Position numbers and translations under genes: made by a program | The notes under the pieces: generated by a model | The model's database searches: none | Told to the model about the DNA's origin: nothing | What the model saw: only the letters and a program-made list of their open reading frames with translations | Shown here: in pieces, positions 34,183 to 44,150 of the stretch | Layout: each line of letters begins with the position of its first letter | Position numbering within the stretch: the first letter of the stretch is position 1 | Origin: an uncultured Helicobacter sp. | GTDB taxonomy: Bacteria > Campylobacterota > Campylobacteria > Campylobacterales > Helicobacteraceae | Direction of reading: 5' to 3' | Assembly: GCA_949299115.1 (NCBI GenBank) | Contig: CASFZH010000003.1 | Coordinates: 1-64,000, forward strand | Length of the DNA: 64,000 nucleotides

Positions 34183-35061
34183 ATGGAACAATTAAAAGAA
34201 AAAATAAAAAATTTTAGTGAATTAGTAATGTTTGAACACACTATTTTTAGTGCGAGTTTTATTTTTATTGCTATGGTTGTTTCATCAAATGAAGTACATC
34301 GTCATGCGTTTTTTGGGATGAAAACACTTATTTTATGTACCTTAGCTTTAATTACTGCAAGAAATTTTGCTATGAGTTTTAATCGTCTCTGTGATAGAGA
34401 TATTGATTCTAGTAATGAAAGAACCAAAAAACGTCCAAGTGTTGATGGCAGGATTAGTATAGGTGGAATGATTATATTTTGTGTTGCCAATGCTTGTGTT
34501 TTTATAGTTGTAAGTTATTGTATTAATCATCTTGCATTTAAGCTTTCAATTCCTTTTTTAATTATTTTAGGATTATATAGTTTTATGAAGAGAATTTCAT
34601 ATTTGGCCCATTTAGTATTGGGATTATCACTTGGTCTAGCACCGATTGCAGGTGATATAGCAGTTAGCGGAGAAGTGCATTTATGGACGATATTTCTTAG
34701 TCTTGGTGTATTATTTTGGGTAGCTGGCTTTGATATCTTGTATTCCTTACAAGATATCAAACACGATTTACAAAACAATCTTTATTCAATACCTGCTCAT
34801 TTTGGTGCTGAAAACTCATTGCAAATTGCCCGCATTTTTCATATTATCGCAGTGTTTTTTTGGGCTTTATTTTTGCAATATAGCACAACACATCAAATAG
34901 CTATTATAGGACTTATAATTTCTGCAATCATGTTAATTTATGAACATAGAATCGTAAGACGTGATTTTAAAAATATTCCGAAAGCTTTTTTTGCAACAAA
35001 TGGATATTTAGGGTTTGTTTTTTTATTTTTTATAATAGTAGATAGTGTAGTAAGGTTCTGA
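34183..35061 (+). CDS. mqnP: UbiA-family prenyltransferase, MqnP-type
   Basis: Integral membrane prenyltransferase. The first Asp-rich motif is FNRLCDRDIDSSNERTKKRP near residue 66 and the second is YSLQDIKHDLQNN near 188. They bind the magnesium-diphosphate of the prenyl donor. In Helicobacter this homologue is taken to prenylate the futalosine-pathway menaquinone precursor. I choose ATG 34183, because EQLKEKIKNFSELVMFEHTI matches relatives; the GTG 12 bases earlier is an alternative. It starts a run of five closely packed plus genes to 37471. IspA (44940-45830) is a possible source of its donor precursor. Family sure; substrate inferred. Confidence 0.85.
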   Translation: MEQLKEKIKNFSELVMFEHTIFSASFIFIAMVVSSNEVHRHAFFGMKTLILCTLALITARNFAMSFNRLCDRDIDSSNERTKKRPSVDGRISIGGMIIFCVANACVFIVVSYCINHLAFKLSIPFLIILGLYSFMKRISYLAHLVLGLSLGLAPIAGDIAVSGEVHLWTIFLSLGVLFWVAGFDILYSLQDIKHDLQNNLYSIPAHFGAENSLQIARIFHIIAVFFWALFLQYSTTHQIAIIGLIISAIMLIYEHRIVRRDFKNIPKAFFATNGYLGFVFLFFIIVDSVVRF

Positions 35062-35062
35062 A

Positions 35063-35602
35063 ATGGAATTTGAAACGCGTTTGGTTGATTCTCGATTACA
35101 TATTGAATTTGAAATCATAGATGAAGTCTTGAATTCTAAGGCAATAGAAGAATATAATCTAATTACGCAGTTACACAATAACTCCATAGATAGATGGTTG
35201 CATTCCTTACAAGTTAAGAGTATGAACTGTAAATGTGGAGGGAGTACACTTGTGTTGGGTGAAATGCTTATACATATTTATAAAAAACTGGAATACATTG
35301 AAAATCTTATAGTAGGATCTGAAATGCAATATATTCCGCTTAAAAATATAGCACACACACAAAAATTGGGACATGGTATTATCGTATTAGATTCTACAAA
35401 TTTAGAAATAGGACAAAATTATTATGCGAGATTTTTGTTGCCTGCTTTTCCCGCACGTTGTATACCTATATTTGCAATAGCAAAGGATATAAATGTATTG
35501 CAAATTAACAGAATTGCTGAACGTGATTTGAGGGATTATGATAGTTATATTGTAAGTGTAGAAAGAGAAATTTTAAGAGCTCGTAGGACACAGAATCTTT
35601 AA
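35063..35602 (+). CDS. Conserved protein of unknown function, possible PilZ-like fold
   Basis: A 179-residue cytoplasmic-looking protein starting one base after the prenyltransferase stop, so part of the same operon. The C-terminal half (YYARFLLPAFPARCIPIFAI, then INRIAERDLRDYDSYIVSVE) has the strand pattern and closing helix seen in PilZ-type domains. The RxxxR and DxSxxG c-di-GMP motifs are not clear, so binding is doubtful. Two close cysteines (NCKCGGS) occur at residues 53-55. I do not know its function. Confidence 0.55.
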   Translation: MEFETRLVDSRLHIEFEIIDEVLNSKAIEEYNLITQLHNNSIDRWLHSLQVKSMNCKCGGSTLVLGEMLIHIYKKLEYIENLIVGSEMQYIPLKNIAHTQKLGHGIIVLDSTNLEIGQNYYARFLLPAFPARCIPIFAIAKDINVLQINRIAERDLRDYDSYIVSVEREILRARRTQNL

Positions 35603-35621
35603 TCACAATCAAAGGAAATCT

Positions 35622-36155
35622 ATGAATGCGAATATGCTCAATATCTTAAATAATATTAGCTACGAAATGATGAGTGTTATTGTCGCTGGATTATTCATTC
35701 TCATGGTTGTTATTATTTTATTATATATAACAATGAAAGAAAAGGAAAGTGCAAAGAAATTATTACAATTAGAACGTTCTATAGAAGATATTAATAAAGA
35801 AATTTATAAGATTCAAAAATGGATTGTGGAGTCTGATAAAAAAATCCAAAATAATGAAGTTAACACAGAAACTATGGATGTTTTAAGTAATATAAAAGCC
35901 GATGTAATCTCATTACAACATGGTTTGCAAAGTGATAGGGATTATTTTGAAGATAAGATTTTAGTTTTAGAGGAGAGATTGCGTAGTTTGGGACATTTTA
36001 ATACTCCATCACAACAAAGAAATGAAAAACAAATTCTTAATTTATTTAAAAATGGCTATACTATTGATGCAATTTCTAAAGAGCTTAGAATCACAAAAAG
36101 TGAAGTGGAGTTTGTATTAAAGCTTTCAGAGTTGCACAATGGAGATAGACTATGA
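35622..36155 (+). CDS. Membrane-anchored coiled-coil protein with HTH-like tail
   Basis: One N-terminal membrane helix (MMSVIVAGLFILMVVIILLYI) is followed by a long coiled-coil-like stretch (residues 42-130) and a C-terminal helix-turn-helix-like motif (ILNLFKNGYTIDAISKELRI). This layout is common in epsilonproteobacterial conserved proteins (DUF6115-like, from memory). AAAGGA precedes the start. The last four bases overlap the next gene (ATGA). No role is known to me; tethering or envelope organisation is possible but unproven. Confidence 0.6.
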   Translation: MNANMLNILNNISYEMMSVIVAGLFILMVVIILLYITMKEKESAKKLLQLERSIEDINKEIYKIQKWIVESDKKIQNNEVNTETMDVLSNIKADVISLQHGLQSDRDYFEDKILVLEERLRSLGHFNTPSQQRNEKQILNLFKNGYTIDAISKELRITKSEVEFVLKLSELHNGDRL

Positions 36156-36745
36156 GCTATATCCCTATAGAAAAGCCAATGAATAATAAATTGCTTGGTA
36201 TGTCCGTTATACTTTTTGCTTGTGTGATTGTTGTTTCAAATTATCTTGTCAGTTTTAGAGTAGCTGATACACACATTACCTATGGTTCTCTTACTTATCC
36301 CTTTTCATTTTTGATTATGGACATTCTAAGTGAAAAATTTAATCGTTATGATGTTATGAGGGCATTAAGGATTGGTTTGTTGTTGGCTTTTATACCGTCA
36401 TTATATATTGCCGAATCGCCATCTATTGCTATTGCGAGTATAAGTGCATTTTTAGTATCACAATTTTTAGATGTTGTAGTTTTTTATCATTTAAAACAAA
36501 GGTTTCCTACATTATGGTGGTTGCGTAATGGTGTGAGTGCGGGTATTGCACAGTGTGTTGATACTTTCATTTTCTTTCATATAGCATTCTTGTTTACATT
36601 ACCATATTATGACGTATTTATGCTATTTCTTTTTGATTATGGTATTAAATTGTTGGTTAATATTCTTGTTGATATGCCTATTTTTTATTTCATTGCCATT
36701 AAAACATGCAAAAAAATCCAAATATTTAAAAAGCATAAGAGATAA
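36152..36745 (+). CDS. yhhQ: Queuosine precursor transporter, YhhQ/QPTR family
   Basis: A 197-residue inner-membrane protein with about six helices. Family features are ANYL-type residues here as VVSNYLVSFRVA, YPFSFLIMDILSEKFN near residue 43 and DTFIFFHIAF. Members import preQ0 or preQ1, 7-deazaguanine precursors of queuosine in tRNA. Its ATG overlaps the preceding gene by four bases. queF, which reduces preQ0 to preQ1, begins at the right edge of this window, so both salvage and synthesis steps may occur. Confident family call. Confidence 0.87.
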   Translation: MSYIPIEKPMNNKLLGMSVILFACVIVVSNYLVSFRVADTHITYGSLTYPFSFLIMDILSEKFNRYDVMRALRIGLLLAFIPSLYIAESPSIAIASISAFLVSQFLDVVVFYHLKQRFPTLWWLRNGVSAGIAQCVDTFIFFHIAFLFTLPYYDVFMLFLFDYGIKLLVNILVDMPIFYFIAIKTCKKIQIFKKHKR

Positions 36746-36748
36746 AAT

Positions 36749-37471
36749 ATGGAATATTTTGATTTTTTATCCGATTTACATCCTTGCTCATATTTTGAAA
36801 ATAAAGAAAGTCAGTTTCGATACTTAGGCATAAAAGATTGTACGCCATATTTTTATCGGGGTTTATTAGAAAGGGGATATCGACGTTTTGGAGAATATTA
36901 TTTTGTTCCACAATGTCCATCATGTAAAGAATGTATTACAATTAGGCAGCTTGTGCAAGAGTTTGAAATAAGTGCTAATATGAAAAAGATTTTAAAAAAA
37001 AATATTGATACATTGATTCAAATACGTCGCCCACTTACCAATGATGCACGAGTGTGTCTCTATGTGAAATATCATACTAAAATGACACATAAGAAAGGTT
37101 GGAGTATGAATCACATTGATATGGCAAGATATACAAATTCATTTGTCGCTGGAAGTGAATTTTTTGGATATGAAATGTGTTTTTATAGGGACGGTCGTTT
37201 GATTGGTGTAAGTTATTTTGATATTGTTGAAGATTCAATGAGTGCAAACTATTTTTTCTATGATCATGACTATGAAAAATTAAGTTTAGGAACATTAAAT
37301 ATTGTGCTTTTACTGAATCTTGCAAAAAAATTGAATCTGCGATATTTCTATCCGGGTTTTTGGATAAAAGAACATAAATCTATGGGATATAAACAGAGAT
37401 TTCGACCTTTTGAGGCATTAATTAATGAAGCAGACTTTTTCGATAGAACATATTGGAAAAGATATGATTAA
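36749..37471 (+). CDS. bpt: Aspartate/glutamate leucyltransferase
   Basis: ATE-type aminoacyl-tRNA-protein transferase adding leucine to N-terminal Asp or Glu in the bacterial N-end rule, marking proteins for ClpS-ClpAP. Family motifs are HPCSYFE near the start, FVPQCPSCKECITIR and WSMNHIDMARY-type central region, ending with YPGFWIKEHKSMGYKQRF. The 240-residue length is typical. It starts three bases after the YhhQ stop and ends the five-gene run. Cytoplasmic. The call is firm. Confidence 0.92.
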   Translation: MEYFDFLSDLHPCSYFENKESQFRYLGIKDCTPYFYRGLLERGYRRFGEYYFVPQCPSCKECITIRQLVQEFEISANMKKILKKNIDTLIQIRRPLTNDARVCLYVKYHTKMTHKKGWSMNHIDMARYTNSFVAGSEFFGYEMCFYRDGRLIGVSYFDIVEDSMSANYFFYDHDYEKLSLGTLNIVLLLNLAKKLNLRYFYPGFWIKEHKSMGYKQRFRPFEALINEADFFDRTYWKRYD

Positions 37472-37700
37472 GATATAGATGCTAAGCATGTATTGTAGCT
37501 GTTTTAAGCATAACGTTGAGAATCTATTTTTGATAATATTTAAATTAGTAACTTTTGTATTTAAGATTAAAAAGTTGTATTTACTAATTCAAATACATTA
37601 GCATAGAATCAAATAATAGTTTTTATATGGTAGATAAAAATAATAGAATCAAAAGAATTTACGATTTTTTCAATATTATAAAGCACAAAGTTGCAATACA

Positions 37701-39122
37701 TTAGGCTTCATTCATGCCGCTTAAAAATTCTTCATTATTTTTTGTAGTTGTGATTTTTGAATAAAGAAAATTAAGTGCTTCTATGTCATCCATTTGACTA
37801 ATAACATTACGTAACATCCATATTTTTTTTAATTTTTCTTCACCAAGCAGTAAGTTATCTTTACGTGTGCCAGATTTAAGAATATCAAATGCAGGATAGA
37901 TACGACGATTAGCAATATTACGTGCTAACACAATTTCAGCATTTCCAGTACCTTTGAATTCTTCAAAAATAACTTCATCCATACGTGATCCTGTTTCAAT
38001 TAACGCGGTTGCAATGATAGTAAGACTGCCACCATGTTCAATATTCCTTGCTGCACCAAAGAATCTTTTTGGTTTATGTAATGCATTTGCATCAACACCA
38101 CCACTTAACACTTTACCGCTTGATGGAGTTGTTGCATTGTAAGCACGGGCAAGACGTGTAATAGAATCAAGCAAGATAACAACATCTTTTCCGACTTCAA
38201 TACGTCGCTTTGCTCGTTCTAAAACAAGTTCTGCAACACGGATATGGTTTGTTGATGGTAAATCAAATGTACTTGAAAATACCTGCCCCTTTACACTCCT
38301 TTCCATATCTGTTACTTCTTCTGGTCTTTCATCAATGAGCAACACCATCAGTTCTACTTCTGGGTGATTTAAACTTATACCGTGTGCTAATTCTTTCATC
38401 AATTCAGTTTTACCGGTTCTTGGTGGTGCAACAATAAGTGCCCTTTGTCCTTTTCCTATTGGACTGAATAAATCAAGCATTCTTCCAGTAATCTTTTGTT
38501 GATTGTATTCAAGCTGTAATTGTTCTATCGGAAAAAGTGGGGTAAGATTCTCAAATAGTGGTCGATTTTTGATTTCTTCTAGACTCAAATAATTGACTGC
38601 TTCAATTTTTAAAAGTGCATAATATCGTTCTTGGTCTTTTGGCGGTCTTACTTGCCCTGTGATAATATCACCATTACGTAGGGCGAATCTCTGAATTTGA
38701 CTTTGAGAAACATAGGTGTCATGTTGTGTATCAGAAAAATTTTCATCAATAGAGCGTAAAAAACCATATCCTTCATTGGCAATTTCTAATATCCCAGAAA
38801 TAAGAATAAATCCACCTTGACTCACTTGGTTTTTAAGTATTTCGAAAATTAGTTCTTGACGTAGAAATTCTTGGGGATTTAAAATTCCAAGTTTTTTTGC
38901 AATTGCAATAAGTGTTTCGAGAGGTGTTGCACGTAATTCTTCTATTTTGAATCCATTAACAGGAGTATGAGTTCGGTTTATCGAGTTTTTGTTTGCTTTA
39001 TCCTTTTTATCTTCAGTTTCTATTTTTTGTTCTTTATCGCCTTGTGTTCCTTTTGGAATTTTATGATACGTTTTTTTTGTTTTTGTTGCTATTTCCTCTT
39101 TGCTATAATGTTCATTTGACAT
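37701..39122 (-). CDS. rho: Transcription termination factor Rho
   Basis: Hexameric RNA-dependent ATPase that ends transcription. The N-terminal 55 residues are a Lys/Glu-rich extension not present in short Rho proteins. The RNA-binding domain follows ([29 protein letters not shown]), then the ATPase P-loop [28 protein letters not shown] and the Q-loop area. At 473 residues it is somewhat long because of the extension. AAGG-like ribosome site precedes. It is sure. Its presence agrees with the few strong intrinsic terminators seen in the window. Confidence 0.97.
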   Translation of the reverse strand: MSNEHYSKEEIATKTKKTYHKIPKGTQGDKEQKIETEDKKDKANKNSINRTHTPVNGFKIEELRATPLETLIAIAKKLGILNPQEFLRQELIFEILKNQVSQGGFILISGILEIANEGYGFLRSIDENFSDTQHDTYVSQSQIQRFALRNGDIITGQVRPPKDQERYYALLKIEAVNYLSLEEIKNRPLFENLTPLFPIEQLQLEYNQQKITGRMLDLFSPIGKGQRALIVAPPRTGKTELMKELAHGISLNHPEVELMVLLIDERPEEVTDMERSVKGQVFSSTFDLPSTNHIRVAELVLERAKRRIEVGKDVVILLDSITRLARAYNATTPSSGKVLSGGVDANALHKPKRFFGAARNIEHGGSLTIIATALIETGSRMDEVIFEEFKGTGNAEIVLARNIANRRIYPAFDILKSGTRKDNLLLGEEKLKKIWMLRNVISQMDDIEALNFLYSKITTTKNNEEFLSGMNEA

Positions 39123-39298
39123 TACAAACCTCCAAAAAAACCATATTTTTGTTTATTTTGCATTTAGGATTCCTTATAAATCACGGATTTCTTAAAACTA
39201 TTGAAATTTCAATAGTTATCTGTAGTATATAGAAGTTTTCTGTATCATGACAAAAAATAATTAAAAAATATTTTCGTTTTATTTCACCATATATTATA

Positions 39299-39640
39299 TT
39301 ATCTAATGCTAGCAACAAGATTAGCGAATATATTTGGATTCTTATATGCTATGTCTGCCAAAATTTTTCTATCTAATATTATGTTAGCTTGTTTTAACCC
39401 ATACATGAACTTAGAATAACTTATTCCATGTGCTCTACATGCTGCATTAATTCGGACAATCCATAGTTTGCGAAATTCTCTTTTTTTCTGCTTTCTATCA
39501 CGAAAAGCATAATACATGCTTCTCTCTAATTGTTCTTTTGCTTTTCTAAAATGTCTATGTCTTCCACCATAGAATCCTCTTGCAAGCTTTAAAATTCTTT
39601 TATGTCGTCTTCGTCTAACAATACCTGTTTTAACTCTCAT
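39299..39640 (-). CDS. rplT: 50S ribosomal protein L20
   Basis: A 113-residue basic RNA-binding protein ([40 protein letters not shown]). It is essential for early 50S assembly and in many bacteria represses its own operon with L35. AGGAG precedes the ATG. It is last in thrS-infC-rpmI-rplT. No obvious L20-binding leader structure was checked. Confidence 0.97.
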   Translation of the reverse strand: MRVKTGIVRRRRHKRILKLARGFYGGRHRHFRKAKEQLERSMYYAFRDRKQKKREFRKLWIVRINAACRAHGISYSKFMYGLKQANIILDRKILADIAYKNPNIFANLVASIR

Positions 39641-39752
39641 ATTTTTCTCCTAAATTGTAACTTTACCTTTTTAAAGGTGTAAAACTATAATGTTTAACTT
39701 TCCCCTTATTATCTAAATTAGATGTATTGAGGGGTACAAAACCTATTTAGAA

Positions 39753-39947
39753 TCAACCTATACATAATAAACTTTTGATAGAGTTCAGATTCGTATCATC
39801 AATATAATGCGGTGCATTTAATCTTGCCTTTCGTTTTGGAGATTTTTTAGTCAAAATATGATTTTTGAAAGCTGCTGCCCGTTTAATCATATTCTTTTTA
39901 ATTCTAAAACGCTTTGCCGCACCACGGTTTGTCTTCATTTTTGGCAT
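39753..39947 (-). CDS. rpmI: 50S ribosomal protein L35
   Basis: 64 residues beginning [19 protein letters not shown], the standard L35 start. AAAGGAGG lies directly upstream of the chosen ATG at 39947. A longer open frame begins upstream, but its extra 18 residues are not part of L35. It is between infC and rplT in the conserved order. Confidence 0.96.
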   Translation of the reverse strand: MPKMKTNRGAAKRFRIKKNMIKRAAAFKNHILTKKSPKRKARLNAPHYIDDTNLNSIKSLLCIG

Positions 39948-39997
39948 CAATCCTCCTTTCTTTAAGAATAAAATAAGCCGTAATTGTAGCATAAAAA

Positions 39998-40522
39998 TCA
40001 TGATTTTGGTTTATTATTTGGAATCATTAAAACACTTGCGTATTTTCCTTCAATTTTTGCTTCTTTATCAATGTGTGCTATATCTTCTACCATTGCACAA
40101 ACTCGTTTTAACATATCAAATCCCCCAGCTGGATTTTGCAATTCTCTTCCTCTTAAATATACACGAAACTTGACATGTTTGCCATCTATGAAAAATTCTC
40201 TGGCATGTTTGACTTTATAATTAATATCATTTTGAGCAATTTGTGTAGAAAGTTTGATTTCTTTTATTTCAATTTGCTTTTGCTTTTTTTTGGCTTCTTT
40301 TTGTTTTTTTTCTAATTGATAGCGATATTTTCCATATTCAACAATTTTACAAACTGGAGGTTTTGCGTTAGGTGAAATACAAACCAAATCAAGTCCAACA
40401 TTATTTGCAAGCAGTTGTGCATCTTTTGAAGTCATAATACCTAATTGTTCACCATCTGCACTAATACATCTTACTGTATCAAATCGAATTTGTTCATTAA
40501 TCAACGTTTCTTCTTTACTCAA
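39998..40522 (-). CDS. infC: Translation initiation factor IF-3 (TTG start)
   Basis: A 174-residue protein with the linker-joined two-domain IF-3 structure ([14 protein letters not shown] near the start, the Lys-rich interdomain helix, [13 protein letters not shown] at the end). It blocks premature 50S joining and checks the start codon. No ATG exists at the conserved N-terminus; TTG at 40520-40522 follows GAGAGG at suitable spacing. The thrS stop codon (TGA) overlaps this TTG. IF-3 discriminates against non-standard starts, so a TTG start could give autoregulation as known for AUU in E. coli. The regulation is inferred. Confidence 0.94.
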   Translation of the reverse strand: MSKEETLINEQIRFDTVRCISADGEQLGIMTSKDAQLLANNVGLDLVCISPNAKPPVCKIVEYGKYRYQLEKKQKEAKKKQKQIEIKEIKLSTQIAQNDINYKVKHAREFFIDGKHVKFRVYLRGRELQNPAGGFDMLKRVCAMVEDIAHIDKEAKIEGKYASVLMIPNNKPKS

Positions 40523-42357
40523 AAAATTACCTCTCTATTTAAGATTGAAACTTCTTTTAAAAAATCTTGTATGCTTATATCATACTGTAAACTTTCTTTA
40601 GAATCTGTCTTTTTTCGCCTATCTCTTACAGCGACGGATCGATTCTCTAATTCCTTATTTCCTATGATGGCTATTATTGGAACTTTTTGTTTTTCTGCTA
40701 TTCGTATTTTTTTATTCAATGATTCATTTTTAGTATTAATCTCTGTGTAGATTCCAATTTCACGTAAATTTCTTTGTAATTCATGTGCTAAAGAAATATG
40801 CTTTTCTTCAATAGGGATAATAACTATTTGTGTTGGAGCAATAAAAAATGGAAATTCTCCGCCAAAATGTTCAGTCAAAATAGCTATAAATCGCTCAAAA
40901 CTCCCCAAAATAGCACGATGAATCATGACGGGCTGTTTATGCTCATTATTTTCATCAATATAATGTAATCCAAATCTTTCAGGCAGATTCATATCTATTT
41001 GTATAGTCCCACACTGCCATTTTCTACCTATGGCATCAGTAATTTTAATATCGATCTTTGGACCATAGAATGCACCACCACCTTCATCAATATCAAAAGA
41101 AATATTATTACTTTTTAGAGCATTTATTAATGCTTGTGTAGCATTCTCCCATATATCGTCTTCTCCAATAGATTGCTCTGGTCTTGTAGATAATTCCATA
41201 CTATATGGAAAATCAAAAGCTTTCATAATTTTATGTGTAAAATTGAGAATCTTATTAACTTCATCTTCAATTTGATCCAATCTACAAAAAATGTGAGCAT
41301 CATCTTGTGTAAACTCTCTTACACGCAATAGTCCATGTAAAACACCACTTTTTTCATGTCGATGAACAATGCCATATTCATAGAATCTAAGCGGTAATTC
41401 TCGATAACTACGGATATTGCTTTGATAAACCTTAATATGTCCAATACAATTCATTGGTTTAATACCATATTCTATATCATCAATGGTTGTAAAATACATA
41501 TTTTCTTTGTAATTGCTATAATGTCCGCTAATTTTCCATACGTCACTTTTTAGGATTTCTGGACCTTTAACCGGCTCATATTCATTAACAATAAGTGCAC
41601 GTGTCAGGAGATCTTCTAGCTTTCTACGCAATCTTGCACCTTTTGGTAGCCAAATGGGTAAACCAGCCCCAATATCTTCATCAAAGGTAAAAAGCTCCAT
41701 TTCCATACCAATTTTTCTATGATCTCGTTTTTTTGCTTCTTCTAGTTTATAAAGATAGTCTTTAAGGTTTTCTTTTTGTGCAAATGCTATACCGTAGATG
41801 CGTGTCAAAACCTCATTATTTTCATTTCCACCTAAATACGCACCAGCTATTTTAGTAAGTTTAAAAGCTTGTAATAATTTTAGATGTGGTAAATGTGGAC
41901 CACGACACAAGTCTTCAAAACTACCTTGTTGATAGATGCTTACAGTATCATCTGTAATTTTGCTCATAACGGCTTGTTTTAGTTCGTCATTGCAGAATCT
42001 TGCTTGTGCCTCTTCTTTTGTAAGATGGATTTTTGTAAGCTTTTCACCTTTTTTGGCAATTTCTTTCATTTTATTTTCAATTTTTGGCAAATCTTCTACA
42101 CTAATTTTAGAATCTACCTTAAAATCATAATAAAAACCTTCATTAACAACAGGACCCACAAAGAACTTTGCTTCAGGATATAGTGTTTTAATAGCCTCGG
42201 CAAGTAAATGTGCACAAGTGTGTCGAATGATTTCATGAGCTTTTTCTGTGTCATCGAAATAAATAGGTTCAAGATATGTTGTGTCAAGATTGTGTTCTCG
42301 TACAGTTTGGGTGTCAAGAATTGTATTGTTGTATATATAACCAATGACCTCTGGCAA
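40519..42357 (-). CDS. thrS: Threonyl-tRNA synthetase
   Basis: Charges tRNA-Thr. At 612 residues it lacks the N-terminal TGS domain found in E. coli, like H. pylori ThrS. The editing domain has HTCAHLLAEAIKTLYP; the class II core has MNCIGH (zinc Cys), GLLRVREFTQDDAHIF (motif 2) and MIHRAILGSFERF (motif 3 and zinc His). The anticodon-binding domain closes it. It begins the operon thrS-infC-rpmI-rplT, overlapping infC by four bases. ATG start as annotated. Sure. Confidence 0.97.
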   Translation of the reverse strand: MPEVIGYIYNNTILDTQTVREHNLDTTYLEPIYFDDTEKAHEIIRHTCAHLLAEAIKTLYPEAKFFVGPVVNEGFYYDFKVDSKISVEDLPKIENKMKEIAKKGEKLTKIHLTKEEAQARFCNDELKQAVMSKITDDTVSIYQQGSFEDLCRGPHLPHLKLLQAFKLTKIAGAYLGGNENNEVLTRIYGIAFAQKENLKDYLYKLEEAKKRDHRKIGMEMELFTFDEDIGAGLPIWLPKGARLRRKLEDLLTRALIVNEYEPVKGPEILKSDVWKISGHYSNYKENMYFTTIDDIEYGIKPMNCIGHIKVYQSNIRSYRELPLRFYEYGIVHRHEKSGVLHGLLRVREFTQDDAHIFCRLDQIEDEVNKILNFTHKIMKAFDFPYSMELSTRPEQSIGEDDIWENATQALINALKSNNISFDIDEGGGAFYGPKIDIKITDAIGRKWQCGTIQIDMNLPERFGLHYIDENNEHKQPVMIHRAILGSFERFIAILTEHFGGEFPFFIAPTQIVIIPIEEKHISLAHELQRNLREIGIYTEINTKNESLNKKIRIAEKQKVPIIAIIGNKELENRSVAVRDRRKKTDSKESLQYDISIQDFLKEVSILNREVIF

Positions 42358-42830
42358 AATTTATGTTCCTTTTACAATTTAGGTTTGTAAGTCATAAAGT
42401 ATTTTACTTAATTTAACTTATCATTGTATAACTCAACGAATTATACAAACCATAGCTGAATCTACGCTTAAAATTCCCATAATCTACTATAATGTTAGAA
42501 TTTTATAACATTAAATAAGCAATAATATGGTAATTCAAAAATTATTATGTGAATCAAAATAAGCATAATATCCTACAAAGTTACACAGAAAATATATAAA
42601 CTACAAAAAGCAATCTAACGATATTGCAATAAGATAAAGATGATAATGACAAGATTCAAATACCAAATTAATTGTTGTCAATCACCTCCAATACCAACCC
42701 TATTTTAATATGCAAAAATTATTCAATATTTATGTTCTCTATAAAATTGAGTATCTCTCTACTTCACAGAAAAAAAGATATAATTATTTTTTATTAAATA
42801 GAATGTAGAAGTAATACAAGGATTATTCAT
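42358..42830. other. Divergent intergenic region upstream of thrS
   Basis: About 470 bases, AT-rich. It carries the thrS promoter on the minus strand (not resolved) and the upstream region of the barrel protein gene. No gene or RNA was recognised. Confidence 0.4.
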
Positions 42831-44069
42831 TTGAGGATAAGTATTAAAGAGATAAATAGATACAATATTGTAGGTTTGGTATTATGTCTGCATCTTGCTT
42901 TTACGCAAGATGGACAAAAATCAATTTATACACAATCATTACCACAAGATTCTAATAACGACATCATCACTGCTCTACCCAACAATATTCCAACAAAAAA
43001 GAAAAATATTGAGTTTATTTATGATTTTGATTATGGATTTTTTGCAGATAATTTGGAGGATTCACAAGATTATTGGGCTACTCGAACACTCTTTGCTCAG
43101 TCTCTTGCACCACGCGTTGGTATAAGTTTTTTTAATCAAAATATCCTCGTCGGAGGATATTTCATTATTAATATGGGTGAAAAATATCCCATCAATGCAA
43201 ATAGTGGTATTGGTGGATATGGTTTGAGTTTGCATTATGATGTAGCATACAACAATTTTAAAGCATATTTTGGAATATTCTCACGAAAATATTGGTTGGG
43301 TGATTATCCAAAATTGTATTATAGAGATGATTTTATGTTTTTTAATCCTATGACGAATGGTATGCTATTTCAATATGCAAAGGCAAATGCGAAAGGAGAT
43401 TCTCAATTTAGTGCTGAATTTCTTATTGATTGGTATGGTGGGAATATCCAAAAACGCATTGATGAGTTTTTGGTGCAAGCTTTTTTACAGCAAGATTTTT
43501 TTAATAAACTATTGTATTTTGGCGGCTCTTTATTGCTTTATCATACAAAAAATCCAGAGATTTTGAATCCCAATTCTAATGTTTTAGATGTATTTTTACT
43601 TGATAGATTCTATTATAACATTTATTTGGGTAGCAATCTTATAAGTGTCATGCCATATATGGATAAAGCCATTATAAAACTTGGCGTATTATCATCTATT
43701 GAAAGAAAGAGGAGAGAAAGCACAGGTCCAGATCCATTTTCACATACACCCGGTGCTGAATTATCTCTTGAGTTTCAATATAAAGGTTTTGGGATTTTCA
43801 ATAATTTTTATATAGGAGATAAACATTATAGATATTTTGTTGAGTATGGCGATGGACTGTATAGCGGATTGCCGTTTTATCGGGCTAATATTTATGATAG
43901 ATTAGAGGCGTATTATGAATACAAAAATGATTATTTGAGAGCTAGATTCAGTCTTATATTTCATATTACTCATGATAATGTTACGCCAAAGGGTAATTTT
44001 GCTCATCAACAGATGTTGACTATAAGTCTTGATACGCAAAGGCTTTTATCCAAGCTCTTGCGACATTGA
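42831..44069 (+). CDS. Probable outer-membrane beta-barrel protein, 412 aa
   Basis: A signal-like start (YNIVGLVLCLHLAFTQ) and many amphipathic strands (EFIYDFDYGFFAD, LVGGYFIINMG, YGLSLHYDVAY, RARFSLIFHITHD). It contains many Tyr/Phe residues and ends TISLDTQRLLSKLLRH, without a terminal Phe. The best start is TTG 42831, nine bases after AAGGAT; no ATG fits the signal. It is larger than the four-gene cluster proteins and does not share their linker. Porin-like or polysaccharide-export barrel are options. The family is not recognised. Confidence 0.6.
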   Translation: MRISIKEINRYNIVGLVLCLHLAFTQDGQKSIYTQSLPQDSNNDIITALPNNIPTKKKNIEFIYDFDYGFFADNLEDSQDYWATRTLFAQSLAPRVGISFFNQNILVGGYFIINMGEKYPINANSGIGGYGLSLHYDVAYNNFKAYFGIFSRKYWLGDYPKLYYRDDFMFFNPMTNGMLFQYAKANAKGDSQFSAEFLIDWYGGNIQKRIDEFLVQAFLQQDFFNKLLYFGGSLLLYHTKNPEILNPNSNVLDVFLLDRFYYNIYLGSNLISVMPYMDKAIIKLGVLSSIERKRRESTGPDPFSHTPGAELSLEFQYKGFGIFNNFYIGDKHYRYFVEYGDGLYSGLPFYRANIYDRLEAYYEYKNDYLRARFSLIFHITHDNVTPKGNFAHQQMLTISLDTQRLLSKLLRH

Positions 44070-44150
44070 TTATTAGAAATGCTAAGATTTTTGGATATCT
44101 CTAACATAGAAGCATTTGCTTATCCTATATAATCAAACTCATAAATTTTT

